From Jatrophihabitans sp. GAS493 (lineage in GTDB: Bacteria; Actinomycetota; Actinomycetes; Mycobacteriales; Jatrophihabitantaceae): a stretch of DNA of 64,000 bases. Under the pieces are notes generated by a model. That model saw only the letters and a program-made list of their open reading frames with translations, did no database searches and was not told where the DNA came from. Within the stretch, counting starts at the first letter, position 1. Each line of letters begins with the position of its first letter. The position numbers and the translations under genes were made by a program. Location: the NCBI RefSeq assembly GCF_900230215.1, contig NZ_LT907982.1, positions 4,077,568 through 4,141,567 of the forward strand, written 5' to 3'. Below are positions 30,995 to 39,354 of this stretch, one piece after another.

Positions 30995-32374
30995 ATGATG
31001 ACAGGCGAGGAATACAAGGCCTCCCTCAACGACGGTCGCAAGATCTACTTCGAAGGCCGGCTGGTGGAGAATCAGGCGACTGAGCCTGCCTTCGCGGTTG
31101 CCGTGCAGGCCACCGCCGACGGGTACGACAAGTACTACACATCCGAGCCGGGCGCGGTGAATCCGATGGTTACCGCGCCGCGCAGCCAGGACGAGCTGCG
31201 CAGCCGGATTCCGATCCTTGTCGAATTGGACCAGGCCCTCAACGTCACCTACCAGTCACTGATGACGCTGCTCGTCGCCGCGCCTCGGATCCGGCCGGTG
31301 TCGCCTGAACTCGCGGAGCGGATCGAGACGTATGTCGAGGACGCCAAGCTGCGCGACATCCGGGTCACCGAGTGCATCACCGACGCCAAGGGCGATCGCA
31401 GTCAGTCTCCGATCGGGCAGGAGGATCCCGACGCCTATGTGCGGGTGGTAGAGCGGCGCGAGGACGGCGTAGTGGTCCGTGGGGCGAAGCTGCACATCAC
31501 CGCCGCCTCGCTCGGCCACGAGCTGATGGTCATGCCGACCAAGAAGATGAAGCCGGGCGAGGAGGAGTGGGCCATCGCCTGTGCCATCCCGGTGAACTCT
31601 CCGGGTGTGTCGATCATCAACACGACGAACGATCCACGCGGGCGTGACCGCCGCGACTATCCGGTCAGTGATCGGCTGGCCACCCCGGACGGTTTCGTGA
31701 TTCTGGACGACGTCTTCGTCCCCTGGGACCGGGTCTTCCTGGACGGGCAGGTGGAGCATGCCGCCGTCTTCGCCCACTCCCTGGGACTGTGGGAACGTCT
31801 GGGCGGAACGTCGTTCATGTGCGAGCAGGCCGACGAACTGGTTGGCCTGGCTCACCTCATCGCCGAGGCCAACGGGCTGAGCAAGGTGTCGCACATCCGC
31901 GAGAAGATCGACGAGATGATGATCCACGCGACCATGCTGCGGGCCGGACTGGAGGCCGCACTCTCCAAGGCTCACAAGACGCCGGAGGGTTACTACTACC
32001 CGGACGAGCTGTACACCAACGCCGTGAAATACCAGGGCGCGGCGAACTTCAACATGATGGTGCGCCACCTGCACGACATCGCCGGCGGCGGAGCGATCAC
32101 CGCGCCCTCCGTAGCCGACTTCGACAACCCGGCCACCGCGGCCTATGTCGAGAAGTACATGCAGGCGTACCCCGCCTTCTCCGGCCGCTATCGCACCCAG
32201 TTGTTCCATGCGATCCGCGACCTCACCGCTGACGCCCACGGCGGGTGGCACCTGGTCACCAACCTGCAGTCCGGCGGCGGCCTCTTCGCGCAGCGGCTGG
32301 TCACTCGCAAGCACTACGACATCGCGCGGGCCCGAGCGCTGGCCCTCAAGGTCGCCGGCATCAGCGGGGCCTGA
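30995..32374 (+). CDS. HpaB-family flavin-dependent hydroxylase (4-hydroxyphenylacetate 3-hydroxylase family)
   Basis: A 459-residue protein starting MMTGEEYKASLNDGRKIYFEGRLV. VTECITDAKGDRSQSP and VVRGAKLHITAASLGHELMVMPTKKM are the FAD- and substrate-site blocks of the HpaB/AbfD superfamily. The cluster cysteines of 4-hydroxybutyryl-CoA dehydratase (CxxxC and a later Cys) are missing, so an FADH2-dependent monooxygenase is more likely. No HpaC-type flavin reductase is nearby. A paralogue of the same length lies at 39355. It is divergent from the dehydrogenase operon. Confidence 0.82.
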   Translation: MMTGEEYKASLNDGRKIYFEGRLVENQATEPAFAVAVQATADGYDKYYTSEPGAVNPMVTAPRSQDELRSRIPILVELDQALNVTYQSLMTLLVAAPRIRPVSPELAERIETYVEDAKLRDIRVTECITDAKGDRSQSPIGQEDPDAYVRVVERREDGVVVRGAKLHITAASLGHELMVMPTKKMKPGEEEWAIACAIPVNSPGVSIINTTNDPRGRDRRDYPVSDRLATPDGFVILDDVFVPWDRVFLDGQVEHAAVFAHSLGLWERLGGTSFMCEQADELVGLAHLIAEANGLSKVSHIREKIDEMMIHATMLRAGLEAALSKAHKTPEGYYYPDELYTNAVKYQGAANFNMMVRHLHDIAGGGAITAPSVADFDNPATAAYVEKYMQAYPAFSGRYRTQLFHAIRDLTADAHGGWHLVTNLQSGGGLFAQRLVTRKHYDIARARALALKVAGISGA

Positions 32375-32428
32375 GGCAGTCCGCACATCCAGCGAGCACA
32401 TTTGCCCACCGGGCCGCACAATGTATCG

Positions 32429-33217
32429 GTGGACGGCCGGGGGCGTGCGGTAGGCGTTCGTCGCGGTCCGGTGCCGCTGTGGTCTGCGCTCGGCTTGGTG
32501 CTCGCCGCACCCGCGCTCACCTGGTGGGCGATCGGACCCATCGGCCGGCATTGGCCCGACCACGAGTTCGGGCCGTACCACGTGCCGCTCGGGCTGGAAC
32601 GAACCGTCGGCGTTGCCGCCGTCGTGATCGTCGCCGCTGCGGTCGTCGGCATCGCGGGGTCCTACCGTGGCCACCGGTCTGCCGAACGAGGCCCGACACG
32701 CTCAGCAACAGCATTGCTGGCTGCGGCGGGTGCGCTCGTCGCGGCCGCGTGGCGGGAGGAGACGGCCGGAGTTGTCGGCGCCAACATCGGCGGTGGACTG
32801 CTGCTGCTGGTCGGCCCAATCGCCATAGCTGCGCTGCTGGTCGCAGCCGTCCGTCTCGAACACCGCGCCCGCGGCGTGACAATGCGCCACCCACGGCTTC
32901 TCATCTGCCTTGCGGCGCTCACCGCGCCGGTGTTGTTCGTCGTGCCCGTCGGTCTGACCTCCTACGACCAGACGATCGGCGTCATCAGCGATCACGAATA
33001 CGCAACCCCGCAACCGGGCGACGCGCACAGCGAGGTCCGCGAGCGGCTCGGGCGGCCGCTGCGCGAGCCGGTTGACTGGCTCTTCGCGCCGACGCCGTCC
33101 GAAACGGCCTGCGAGTACTACGAAGGCCCGAGCTCGGGCATCGACCCGACGATCTACCAGTTCTGTTACCGCGATGAGCTTCTGGTATCCAAGCAGACCA
33201 GCCACGGCCCGCACTGA
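32429..33217 (+). CDS. Hypothetical integral membrane protein
   Basis: About 262 residues (GTG at 32429; a TTG at 32402 would add 9). Four hydrophobic segments are visible (WSALGLVLAAPALTWWA, VGVAAVVIVAAAVVGIAG, ATALLAAAGALVAAA plus GGGLLLLVGPIAIAALLVAAV, LLICLAALTAPVLFVVPVG). A roughly 75-residue extracytoplasmic tail follows with paired cysteines (ACEYYEG...YQFCYRDELLVSK). The tail resembles small outer-domain folds such as SmpA, but I do not assign it. There is no visible link to the catabolic genes around it. Confidence 0.65.
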   Translation: MDGRGRAVGVRRGPVPLWSALGLVLAAPALTWWAIGPIGRHWPDHEFGPYHVPLGLERTVGVAAVVIVAAAVVGIAGSYRGHRSAERGPTRSATALLAAAGALVAAAWREETAGVVGANIGGGLLLLVGPIAIAALLVAAVRLEHRARGVTMRHPRLLICLAALTAPVLFVVPVGLTSYDQTIGVISDHEYATPQPGDAHSEVRERLGRPLREPVDWLFAPTPSETACEYYEGPSSGIDPTIYQFCYRDELLVSKQTSHGPH

Positions 33218-33288
33218 CTCCCGCGGCAGATCGGCTCAGGTCTATATGTTCGGTCGGTCAGGTCGGGCTCGGTGCGCGGTGCCGCCGC

Positions 33289-34035
33289 TCAGGCCGGGAG
33301 GCTCTCGTGGGCGGTGTCAGCGAACTCGTTCGCCCCGAAGTAAGCCGACTCAACGCGGCCCTGCTCCTTGAGCAACTGGGCCGCACTGCCCTCGAGCACG
33401 ATTCGCCCGTGGTTGAGCACGATGGCCCGATCCGAGACCGACAGTGCCAGGGCAACGTGCTGCTCGACCAGGACGACCGCGATCCCCTCGTCCTTGGCCA
33501 GATCGCGAATACCGGGAAGCATTTCCTGGACGATGATCGGGGCCAGCCCGAGGCTCATCTCGTCGATCAGCAGGATCTTCGGCTCGGCCAGCAGCGCCTT
33601 GCCGATGGCCAGCATCTGCTGCTCGCCACCGGAGAGGAGACCGGCTTTGCGGGACTGCAGATTCCGCAGCGCGGGGAAGCGATCCAGCACGAACTGCTCC
33701 CGTGTCTTGCTGGGCTTGGCCCGAGCCATCCGGAAGTGCTCCCGCACGGTTAGGTCAGCGAAGACGCCGCGGTCGTCGGGCACCAGCATCAGCCCGGCCC
33801 GCACCAGCGACGTCGTGCGCCGCGAGGTGACCTCCCGGCCGAGGGCGGTGACCGAACCACCCATCAGGTCGATCAGCCCGACCATCGACAGCAGCGAGGT
33901 CGTCTTGCCCGCACCGTTCGGTCCGAGCAGGGCGATCACCTCGCCCCGCTCGACGGTGAGGGAGAAGTCACGGATCGCGGCCACCCGGTTGTAACCGGCG
34001 GTGATCGCATCTGCCTGCAGGACAACGTCAGCCAT
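33289..34035 (-). CDS. LivF-type ABC transporter ATP-binding protein
   Basis: About 248 residues starting MADVVLQADAITAGYNRVAAIRD. Walker A LLGPNGAGKTTSLL, signature LLSGGEQQMLAIGKALL, Walker B ILLIDEMSLGL and the H-loop VVLVEQHV are all intact. It powers the Liv-type importer with the second ATPase and the fused permease upstream. The ATG at 34035 overlaps the stop of livG by 8 bases. It is the last gene of the transporter operon. Confidence 0.9.
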   Translation of the reverse strand: MADVVLQADAITAGYNRVAAIRDFSLTVERGEVIALLGPNGAGKTTSLLSMVGLIDLMGGSVTALGREVTSRRTTSLVRAGLMLVPDDRGVFADLTVREHFRMARAKPSKTREQFVLDRFPALRNLQSRKAGLLSGGEQQMLAIGKALLAEPKILLIDEMSLGLAPIIVQEMLPGIRDLAKDEGIAVVLVEQHVALALSVSDRAIVLNHGRIVLEGSAAQLLKEQGRVESAYFGANEFADTAHESLPA

Positions 34036-34813
34036 GGTTCGCCTCAATCGGAACTCCGAGATAGGCCGCGATGACGGCCGGATCATTGCGAGCCTCGTCT
34101 GCGGTGCCCCGGAAAATCAGCTTCCCGAACTCCAGGACGTAGATCGTGTCGCAGACGCTGAGCACCAGGCCCATGTCGTGATCGATGAGCAGCGCTCCGG
34201 GACCGGTGTCGACGATGCGCCGGATACGTCCGGCGAACTCCTCGCTCTCGGCGCTATCCAGACCGGCCGCCGGTTCGTCCAGCAGCAGGGTGGAGCACCC
34301 GCCGGCCAGTGCGCGGGCGACCCCGACCAACTTCTGCTGCCCGAGCGTCAGGTCACCAGCCCGTACGCCGCCCGAACCGGGTAGTCCCACGATCTCGAGC
34401 GCTCGCTCGACCATCGCCGTTCCGGGATCGTGGCGCAGGAAGAGGTCGCGGAAGATGGTGGATGGTCGCGGTGGGCGCGCCCCGGCCAGGATGTTCTCGG
34501 CCACCGTCAGGCTGGCGAACAACTCCCCCGACTGCCAGGTGCGCGACAGCCCCGCGGCCCGGCGCTGATGCGGTCGTAGCGAATCGATCCGCCGGCCGCC
34601 CATCGAGATCTCCCCGCTGGCTTTCGCGAATCCGGTGAGCGCGTCGACGAAGCTGGTCTTCCCGGCACCGTTCGGGCCGATGAGCCCGACGATCTGCCCC
34701 GGTGGCACCGAGATCGACACGTCCTGGTTAGCGACCACGCCGCCGTAACGGACGGTGATGCCGCGGGCCTGCAGCCCGTCGGAGGAACTGGTAACCGGCT
34801 CAGTGCTGGACAT
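34028..34813 (-). CDS. LivG-type ABC transporter ATP-binding protein
   Basis: About 261 residues starting MSSTEPVTSSSDGLQARGITVRYGGVVANQDVS. Walker A IGPNGAGKTS, signature LTLGQQKLVGVARALAGG, Walker B TLLLDEPAAGL and the LivG C-terminal IRRIVDTGPGALLIDHDMGLVLSVCDTIYVL are present. The start overlaps the permease stop by 14 bases. It pairs with LivF as the nucleotide-binding heterodimer. Confidence 0.9.
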   Translation of the reverse strand: MSSTEPVTSSSDGLQARGITVRYGGVVANQDVSISVPPGQIVGLIGPNGAGKTSFVDALTGFAKASGEISMGGRRIDSLRPHQRRAAGLSRTWQSGELFASLTVAENILAGARPPRPSTIFRDLFLRHDPGTAMVERALEIVGLPGSGGVRAGDLTLGQQKLVGVARALAGGCSTLLLDEPAAGLDSAESEEFAGRIRRIVDTGPGALLIDHDMGLVLSVCDTIYVLEFGKLIFRGTADEARNDPAVIAAYLGVPIEANHG

Positions 34814-36824
34814 GCGCGGCACTCCTCTCAGCCGGAACCGGCGTACGCACCGGCTCGGTTGGCGGACTCAGCGGTGGGTGGCTGCTGCGCTCGGACATCC
34901 ACCGGCGGACCCAGTCGATCTGCCGGACGGTCTCGCCGGCGATGCCACTCGGGTTGATGATCGCGGTGAGGATCAGGGCCAGGCCGGAGATCAGCGCGTA
35001 GATGTTCCCGGTGTCCCAGATCTGGTTGATGATCGTGTAGACGATCCCGAGCGGGGCCAGGCAGCCGGCCACCGCCGCGCCGCCCCACGAGGTGATGCCG
35101 CCCAGGTAGGCGATCGCCAGCACCTGCAGGCCGACGAAGACGGTGAACGAGGCGGCCGACAGCTGCCCGTGCCCGTAGCCCAGCAGGCAGCCGGCGACCC
35201 CGGCGATGAAGGCCGAGAGCGCGAAGCCGATCAGCTTGGTGAAGCGGACGTTGATACCGGCCGACGCCGCGGCCCGCTCATTGGCCCGGACGGCCAGGAA
35301 GGCCCGCCCGAGGTCACCGGAGACGATACGGACGAAGAAGAGGACCACGATAACGGCGATGACCAGCACCATGATCGAGAAGGAGAGGCGGCTGACGTCG
35401 CGACCGGCCCGAATCGAGAAGTTGATACCGAAGAGGTGGGGATCGGCGATCGGATTCCCCTCGGCCGGAGTGAGGCTGTAGTTGTTGAAGACGAAGCGTT
35501 CGATGGCCAGCGCCGCGGCCAGCGTGACGATCGCCAACTGCGCACCGCGGATCCGTAGCGCCGGCAGCGCGACGATCACGCCCAGCGCCGAGGCGACGAG
35601 GGCCGAGAAGAGAATCGCCAGCGGGAACGGCCAATTCCAGTTCGTGGTCACCTTCGACAGGGCGAAACCGGCGGCACCGGCGAAGGCGGCCTGAGCCAGC
35701 GAGATCTGGCCGAGGTAGCCGGTGATGAGTACGTAGGAGAGCGCCAGCAGCATCATGACGATCGACGTCGTGAGCCCGAAGCGGTACACGCCGTTGGTCA
35801 GCGCCAGGCCGGCCCCGACAACGACGACCACGATCGTGGCCGGAATCGGGCGGATACGGGGAATCGTCACGTCAGGCAGCCGCATCGTCTGCAGCGAACC
35901 GCGGGAGGGCAGCCGCTTACCGATGGCGAAGAGGATGATCATGACGATGATGAACGGCACGACCTGATCGATTCCCGCGGCCGCCCACTTCGGCCACCAG
36001 GTGTAGGTGACCATGAACGTGAGGATCGACTGCAGCGCACCGAGCAGCAGACCGGCGATGGTGGCGACCACGATCGAGGACATCCGGGCGACGAGCATGA
36101 CCGCCAGCGCCGGCACGACGTAGAGCGTGTAGTTGGTCGGGTTGATGCCGGTGAGCGGGCTGGCCAGGATGACACCGATGGTGCTCAACGCCGAGGCGAG
36201 CACCAGCGCGACTCCGGCCAGGCGGTCCGGCGAGAATCCCATCAGAATCGCCGCGCGCTCGTTGTCCGAGGCGGCACGAGTGGCAACGCCGGCCCGGGTG
36301 AATCGCAGGTAGGCCCAGATGAGCGCCGACAGCACCACCATGACCGCCGCCATCAGGATCTCGGCCAGGGCGATCGGTGCGCCGAAGATGATGTACGTCG
36401 TGTCCGGCATGAGGGCGGGCACCTGGACGGTGTCCGAGCCGAAACGGATGATCACCAGCGCCTGCAGGGTGATCATGAGGGCCACCGACACGACCACCTG
36501 GGCCAGCGCCGGGGCGCGGCGGACGGGACGGAAGACCAGGTAGTGGACGAGGATGCCGACGAGCACTGCGGAGGCGATACCGATGGCCATCGCCGGCGCT
36601 GTGGTCATCGGCTGGTTTCCCAGTTGGATCGAGCCGATCGGCAGCACCAGCTTGCCGTCGATACGCAGCTGGGCGTAGACGTAGCCGCCCCACATGGCGA
36701 TGGCACCCATCGCGAAGTTGATGATGCCGGTCGCCCGGTAGACGAGCACGAGGCCGTTGGCCAGGCCGACGTAGATCGCGCCTAGCCCCAGTCCCAATAC
36801 TGCGAACTGCAGATACGTGCCCAT
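34800..36824 (-). CDS. Fused LivH-LivM permease of a Liv-type ABC importer
   Basis: This 674-residue protein combines two permeases that are usually separate. Residues 1 to about 290 are LivH-like (GAIYVGLANGLVLVYRATGIINFAMGAIAMWGGY). After a linker with RLPSRGSLQTMRLPDVTIPRIRP, about 320-674 are LivM-like (YVLITGYLGQISLAQAAFAGAAGFA and FLAVRANERAAASAGINV). It carries substrate across the membrane with LivF, LivG and the lipoprotein LivK. The ATG at 36824 has GGTAGGAG ahead of it. In this catabolic context it likely imports a carboxylic acid rather than leucine. Confidence 0.9.
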   Translation of the reverse strand: MGTYLQFAVLGLGLGAIYVGLANGLVLVYRATGIINFAMGAIAMWGGYVYAQLRIDGKLVLPIGSIQLGNQPMTTAPAMAIGIASAVLVGILVHYLVFRPVRRAPALAQVVVSVALMITLQALVIIRFGSDTVQVPALMPDTTYIIFGAPIALAEILMAAVMVVLSALIWAYLRFTRAGVATRAASDNERAAILMGFSPDRLAGVALVLASALSTIGVILASPLTGINPTNYTLYVVPALAVMLVARMSSIVVATIAGLLLGALQSILTFMVTYTWWPKWAAAGIDQVVPFIIVMIILFAIGKRLPSRGSLQTMRLPDVTIPRIRPIPATIVVVVVGAGLALTNGVYRFGLTTSIVMMLLALSYVLITGYLGQISLAQAAFAGAAGFALSKVTTNWNWPFPLAILFSALVASALGVIVALPALRIRGAQLAIVTLAAALAIERFVFNNYSLTPAEGNPIADPHLFGINFSIRAGRDVSRLSFSIMVLVIAVIVVLFFVRIVSGDLGRAFLAVRANERAAASAGINVRFTKLIGFALSAFIAGVAGCLLGYGHGQLSAASFTVFVGLQVLAIAYLGGITSWGGAAVAGCLAPLGIVYTIINQIWDTGNIYALISGLALILTAIINPSGIAGETVRQIDWVRRWMSERSSHPPLSPPTEPVRTPVPAERSAAHVQH

Positions 36825-36900
36825 GTGACTCCTACCTTGTCCTCGGTACAGCGGCTTGCTCGGAACGACTAGAGAGAAAGTGCCGGAAATACTGGAGGGT

Positions 36901-36933
36901 GCGGCTGCCGGCGGCGGGGACGCCGGCAGCCGC
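36901..36933 (-). terminator. 13 bp perfect hairpin between livK and the permease gene
   Basis: GCGGCTGCCGGCG (36901-36913) is perfectly complementary to CGCCGGCAGCCGC (36921-36933) across a 7-base loop. It starts 9 bp after the livK stop on the transcribed minus strand. There is no T tract, so it may act as an attenuator and mRNA stabiliser, giving more LivK than permease. Confidence 0.75.
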
Positions 36934-36941
36934 ACTCATCG

Positions 36942-38222
36942 TCAGGTGCTCGGGAGAACCGACGTGTCCAGGTCGAAGTAGCCGTCCGGCTCGCCGGGCT
37001 TGAGCGTCCCGTCCTTCTGGACGACGAAGTAGATCGCCTGGTGGCTGCACGCGGTCGGTGCACCCGGCCACTGCTTGCCGTCGCAGGTGATCTTTCCGCC
37101 GGCGAACATCTGCAGGTCCTTCACCTGGCTCATCGCGGTCGAGACCGCGCTGGCCGTGATGTCACCAGTGATTCCGTCCATGACCTGGGCCAGTGTTACC
37201 AGGCCGGCGAAGGAGTAGAGCGAACGAGCCGACTGCTCCCCCGGGTGTCCGGTGGCCTTCATCGACGCGGCGAACGCGTCGAGCTGCGCCTGAATGGCCG
37301 GCGGTGCGTAGGAACGCGAGCTCGGGATCCACAGCCGGGGCTGCGATACCGAACCGGCGGCCGACTCGCCCATCTTGGCTACGAACTGTGAGCAGGAGCC
37401 GGCGAAGATCGTGCCCTGGAAACCCTGGGCGCGAAGCGCGGTGAACAGCTTGGTGCAGCCGTCCTCGGAGAGGGCGATGATGCCGCCGACCTCGGGCTTG
37501 CTCTTCAGCTGGGCCGCGGCGGCAACCGTGTAGTTGACGCTCGTCTCGTCCAGATACTGAACCTGGACGTTGAGGCCCAGGTTCTTGGCGATCGGATTGA
37601 TCAGCGAGTTCACGTAGGTGTGTGTGGCCGGCGCATCGACGATGGCCAGCGAGGCGTTCGTCTTGCCCAGCTTCTTGATGATGGTCATCGAGCCGACCGC
37701 GCTGACCGCCGTCGGGCCCGTGAGGTAGAAGCCGAGCGGGTACGGCGTGGTGTCCATCAGGCCGGAGCCGGCCAGTGTGCCGACCACCGGAATCTTGGCC
37801 GCCATCAGAATCGGCTTCTCGCCGCCCATGCTGGTGTCGTAGGCGTCGAGGACCACCGGGTAGTTCTTCGAGACGAACCCGTTGGCACAGTTGACCGAAG
37901 TCTCGGGGCTGCCGTCACCGGCGCAGAGATCCACCTTCAGCTTGTGGCCGTTGATGCCGCCAAGCACGTTGTTGATGTAGTACTCGGCAGCCTCCACGCC
38001 GTAACCGGTCTGTGGGAACGCTGCCGCGCCGTTCATCGGGGCCTGGGCGCCGATGGTGATGGTCGAGCCGGTAGCGACCTTGCCGGCCGCCAGGCTTCCG
38101 GTGGACGCCGCGTTCGAACCAGAGCTACTCGTTGACGAGCTGCTGCAGCCGCTGACGACCAGAAGTGCGGTCACCGCAGCTGCGGCCACCGCCAACGATC
38201 TCTTTCTTTTGATGCGAAGCAC
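36942..38222 (-). CDS. LivK-type substrate-binding lipoprotein
   Basis: About 426 residues. SLAVAAAAVTALLVVSGC is a lipoprotein signal with lipobox VSGC, followed by a Ser-rich tether. The mature protein matches Peripla_BP_6 (GAQAPMNGAAAFPQTGYGVEAAEYYIN...GINGHKLKVDLCAGDG). It captures substrate outside the cell for the Liv importer. The GTG at 38222 with GGAGGAAC is the start; the extra upstream codons are the ribosome-site region. Its promoter region carries a perfect TTGGAG-N4-CTCCAA palindrome. Confidence 0.9.
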   Translation of the reverse strand: MLRIKRKRSLAVAAAAVTALLVVSGCSSSSTSSSGSNAASTGSLAAGKVATGSTITIGAQAPMNGAAAFPQTGYGVEAAEYYINNVLGGINGHKLKVDLCAGDGSPETSVNCANGFVSKNYPVVLDAYDTSMGGEKPILMAAKIPVVGTLAGSGLMDTTPYPLGFYLTGPTAVSAVGSMTIIKKLGKTNASLAIVDAPATHTYVNSLINPIAKNLGLNVQVQYLDETSVNYTVAAAAQLKSKPEVGGIIALSEDGCTKLFTALRAQGFQGTIFAGSCSQFVAKMGESAAGSVSQPRLWIPSSRSYAPPAIQAQLDAFAASMKATGHPGEQSARSLYSFAGLVTLAQVMDGITGDITASAVSTAMSQVKDLQMFAGGKITCDGKQWPGAPTACSHQAIYFVVQKDGTLKPGEPDGYFDLDTSVLPST

Positions 38223-38354
38223 CGTTCCTCCATATGAGTTGTCGAGCAATGCTGGAAAGTCCCAGCAATGTCAGGTCTGCGGGCCCGCTTTCCGCCGCTG
38301 GAGGTGAGCCTCTGCGCAGTGCAATGGACTGTCAACGAAGTGACTCAGGCCTCA

Positions 38355-38370
38355 TTGGAGCGGGCTCCAA
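38355..38370. promoter_or_regulatory. Perfect TTGGAG-CGGG-CTCCAA operator before the Liv operon
   Basis: The half-sites are exact reverse complements with four bases between. It lies 132 bp upstream of the livK start. The same palindrome recurs at 40814, 45781, 50520 and 56609. Confidence 0.7.
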
Positions 38371-38437
38371 ACGAATGTGTGAGGTTCGCGCGGTACCGAT
38401 GCGCAATCGACACAGGCGATACGCACAGCGATACTTG

Positions 38438-38461
38438 CCGACCCGCTGGCCGACCCGCTGG
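38438..38461. repeat. 12 bp tandem repeat CCGACCCGCTGG (two copies)
   Basis: Two exact adjacent copies in the livK upstream region, followed by a partial third. They lie beyond the operator from the gene's point of view. Confidence 0.8.
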
Positions 38462-38576
38462 GCGACACATCGGCCGGCTGGGGCGGGTAGAGGCACCGCC
38501 TGCGAGCGTTCTGGTGGACCTGATCGCCGAATGCGGCGGGCGCGGAATCAACCCGGTTGGAGAAAAGCTCAACCCT

Positions 38577-39329
38577 TTAGGTCTTGAGGTAGCCGCCATC
38601 GAGAACGATCGACTCACCGGTGTGGAAGATCTGGGTCGGGTCGGCCAGAAAAGCGGCCACCGCTGCAAAATCCTCCGACCGGCCAAATCGACCGAGCGGC
38701 GTGCGGGCCACGATCCGCCCGCGCAGCTTCTCCGAGGCCTGGCTGGTCAGGTCAGTGTCGACCCAGCCGGGCAGCAGCACATTGGAACGTATCCCGGCGC
38801 GGGCGTATTCGATCGCGATCGTCTGCATCAACGCGACCACCGCTGCCTTGCTCGCGCTGTACGGCGCGAAGTTGCGCATGCCGTGCCGGGCGGCGATCGA
38901 GGAGACGGCCACCAGCGCACCGCCCTCACCATGCTCGAGCATGTGCGCGACCGCGGCCCGCATCGTCGCGACCACACCGTCGACGTTCACCGCCATCACC
39001 CGGTGCCACTCCTCGGTGCTCTGCTCATGGAATGGTGCGGCGACCGAGGAGATACCGGCGTTGGCGAAGACCGCGTGTATCGGGCCGGCGCGCTCGATGG
39101 CCTGGGCGAACGCCAGCGCTACCTGCGTCTCGTCGCTGACGTCGCAGGCGAAGCTGTGCACCGCCACCCCGTGGACACCCAGCCGCTGCACGGCGGCGGC
39201 ACTGGCCACCTCGTCGCGGGCGAGGATCACCACCGCCGCCCCGGCTCGGGCAACGCCCTCGGCCAAGCCCAGGCCGATGCCCCGGTTCCCGCCGGTGATG
39301 ACCACCGTTCGACCGCTGAGCGAGGTCAT
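38577..39329 (-). CDS. SDR family oxidoreductase
   Basis: A 250-residue SDR: VVITGGNRGIGLG cofactor loop, FANAGI, and the active site VSSIAARH...PYSASK, then LLPGWVDTDLTSQA. A hydroxyacyl- or alcohol dehydrogenase acting with the adjacent HpaB-family gene is plausible. It begins 25 bp after the HpaB stop on the same strand, so the two form an operon probably driven from the operator at 40814. Confidence 0.85.
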   Translation of the reverse strand: MTSLSGRTVVITGGNRGIGLGLAEGVARAGAAVVILARDEVASAAAVQRLGVHGVAVHSFACDVSDETQVALAFAQAIERAGPIHAVFANAGISSVAAPFHEQSTEEWHRVMAVNVDGVVATMRAAVAHMLEHGEGGALVAVSSIAARHGMRNFAPYSASKAAVVALMQTIAIEYARAGIRSNVLLPGWVDTDLTSQASEKLRGRIVARTPLGRFGRSEDFAAVAAFLADPTQIFHTGESIVLDGGYLKT

Positions 39330-39354
39330 CTACGGCGACCCAGTTGCCGGCGGC

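Larger units (their letters stand above)
38250..38576. promoter_or_regulatory. Intergenic promoter region upstream of livK
   Basis: About 330 bp without a gene. It contains the operator palindrome at 38355 and a 12 bp tandem repeat CCGACCCGCTGG (two copies, 38438-38461). Nothing else is recognisable. Confidence 0.6.

Noticed and set aside
30995-32374. 4-hydroxybutyryl-CoA dehydratase (AbfD) for the HpaB-family proteins
   Set aside because: The cluster-binding cysteines expected in AbfD are absent in both copies.
33218-33288. Possible terminator between the membrane protein and livF-type gene
   Set aside because: Only GCGG/CCGC-type 4 bp stems and a 70-base distant CTCCC/GGGAG pairing are seen; too weak to report as a feature.
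33289-38222. Literal branched-chain amino acid importer
   Set aside because: Sequence similarity is to the Liv family as a whole, whose members transport many acids; the neighbours are all CoA catabolism genes and carry a shared operator.
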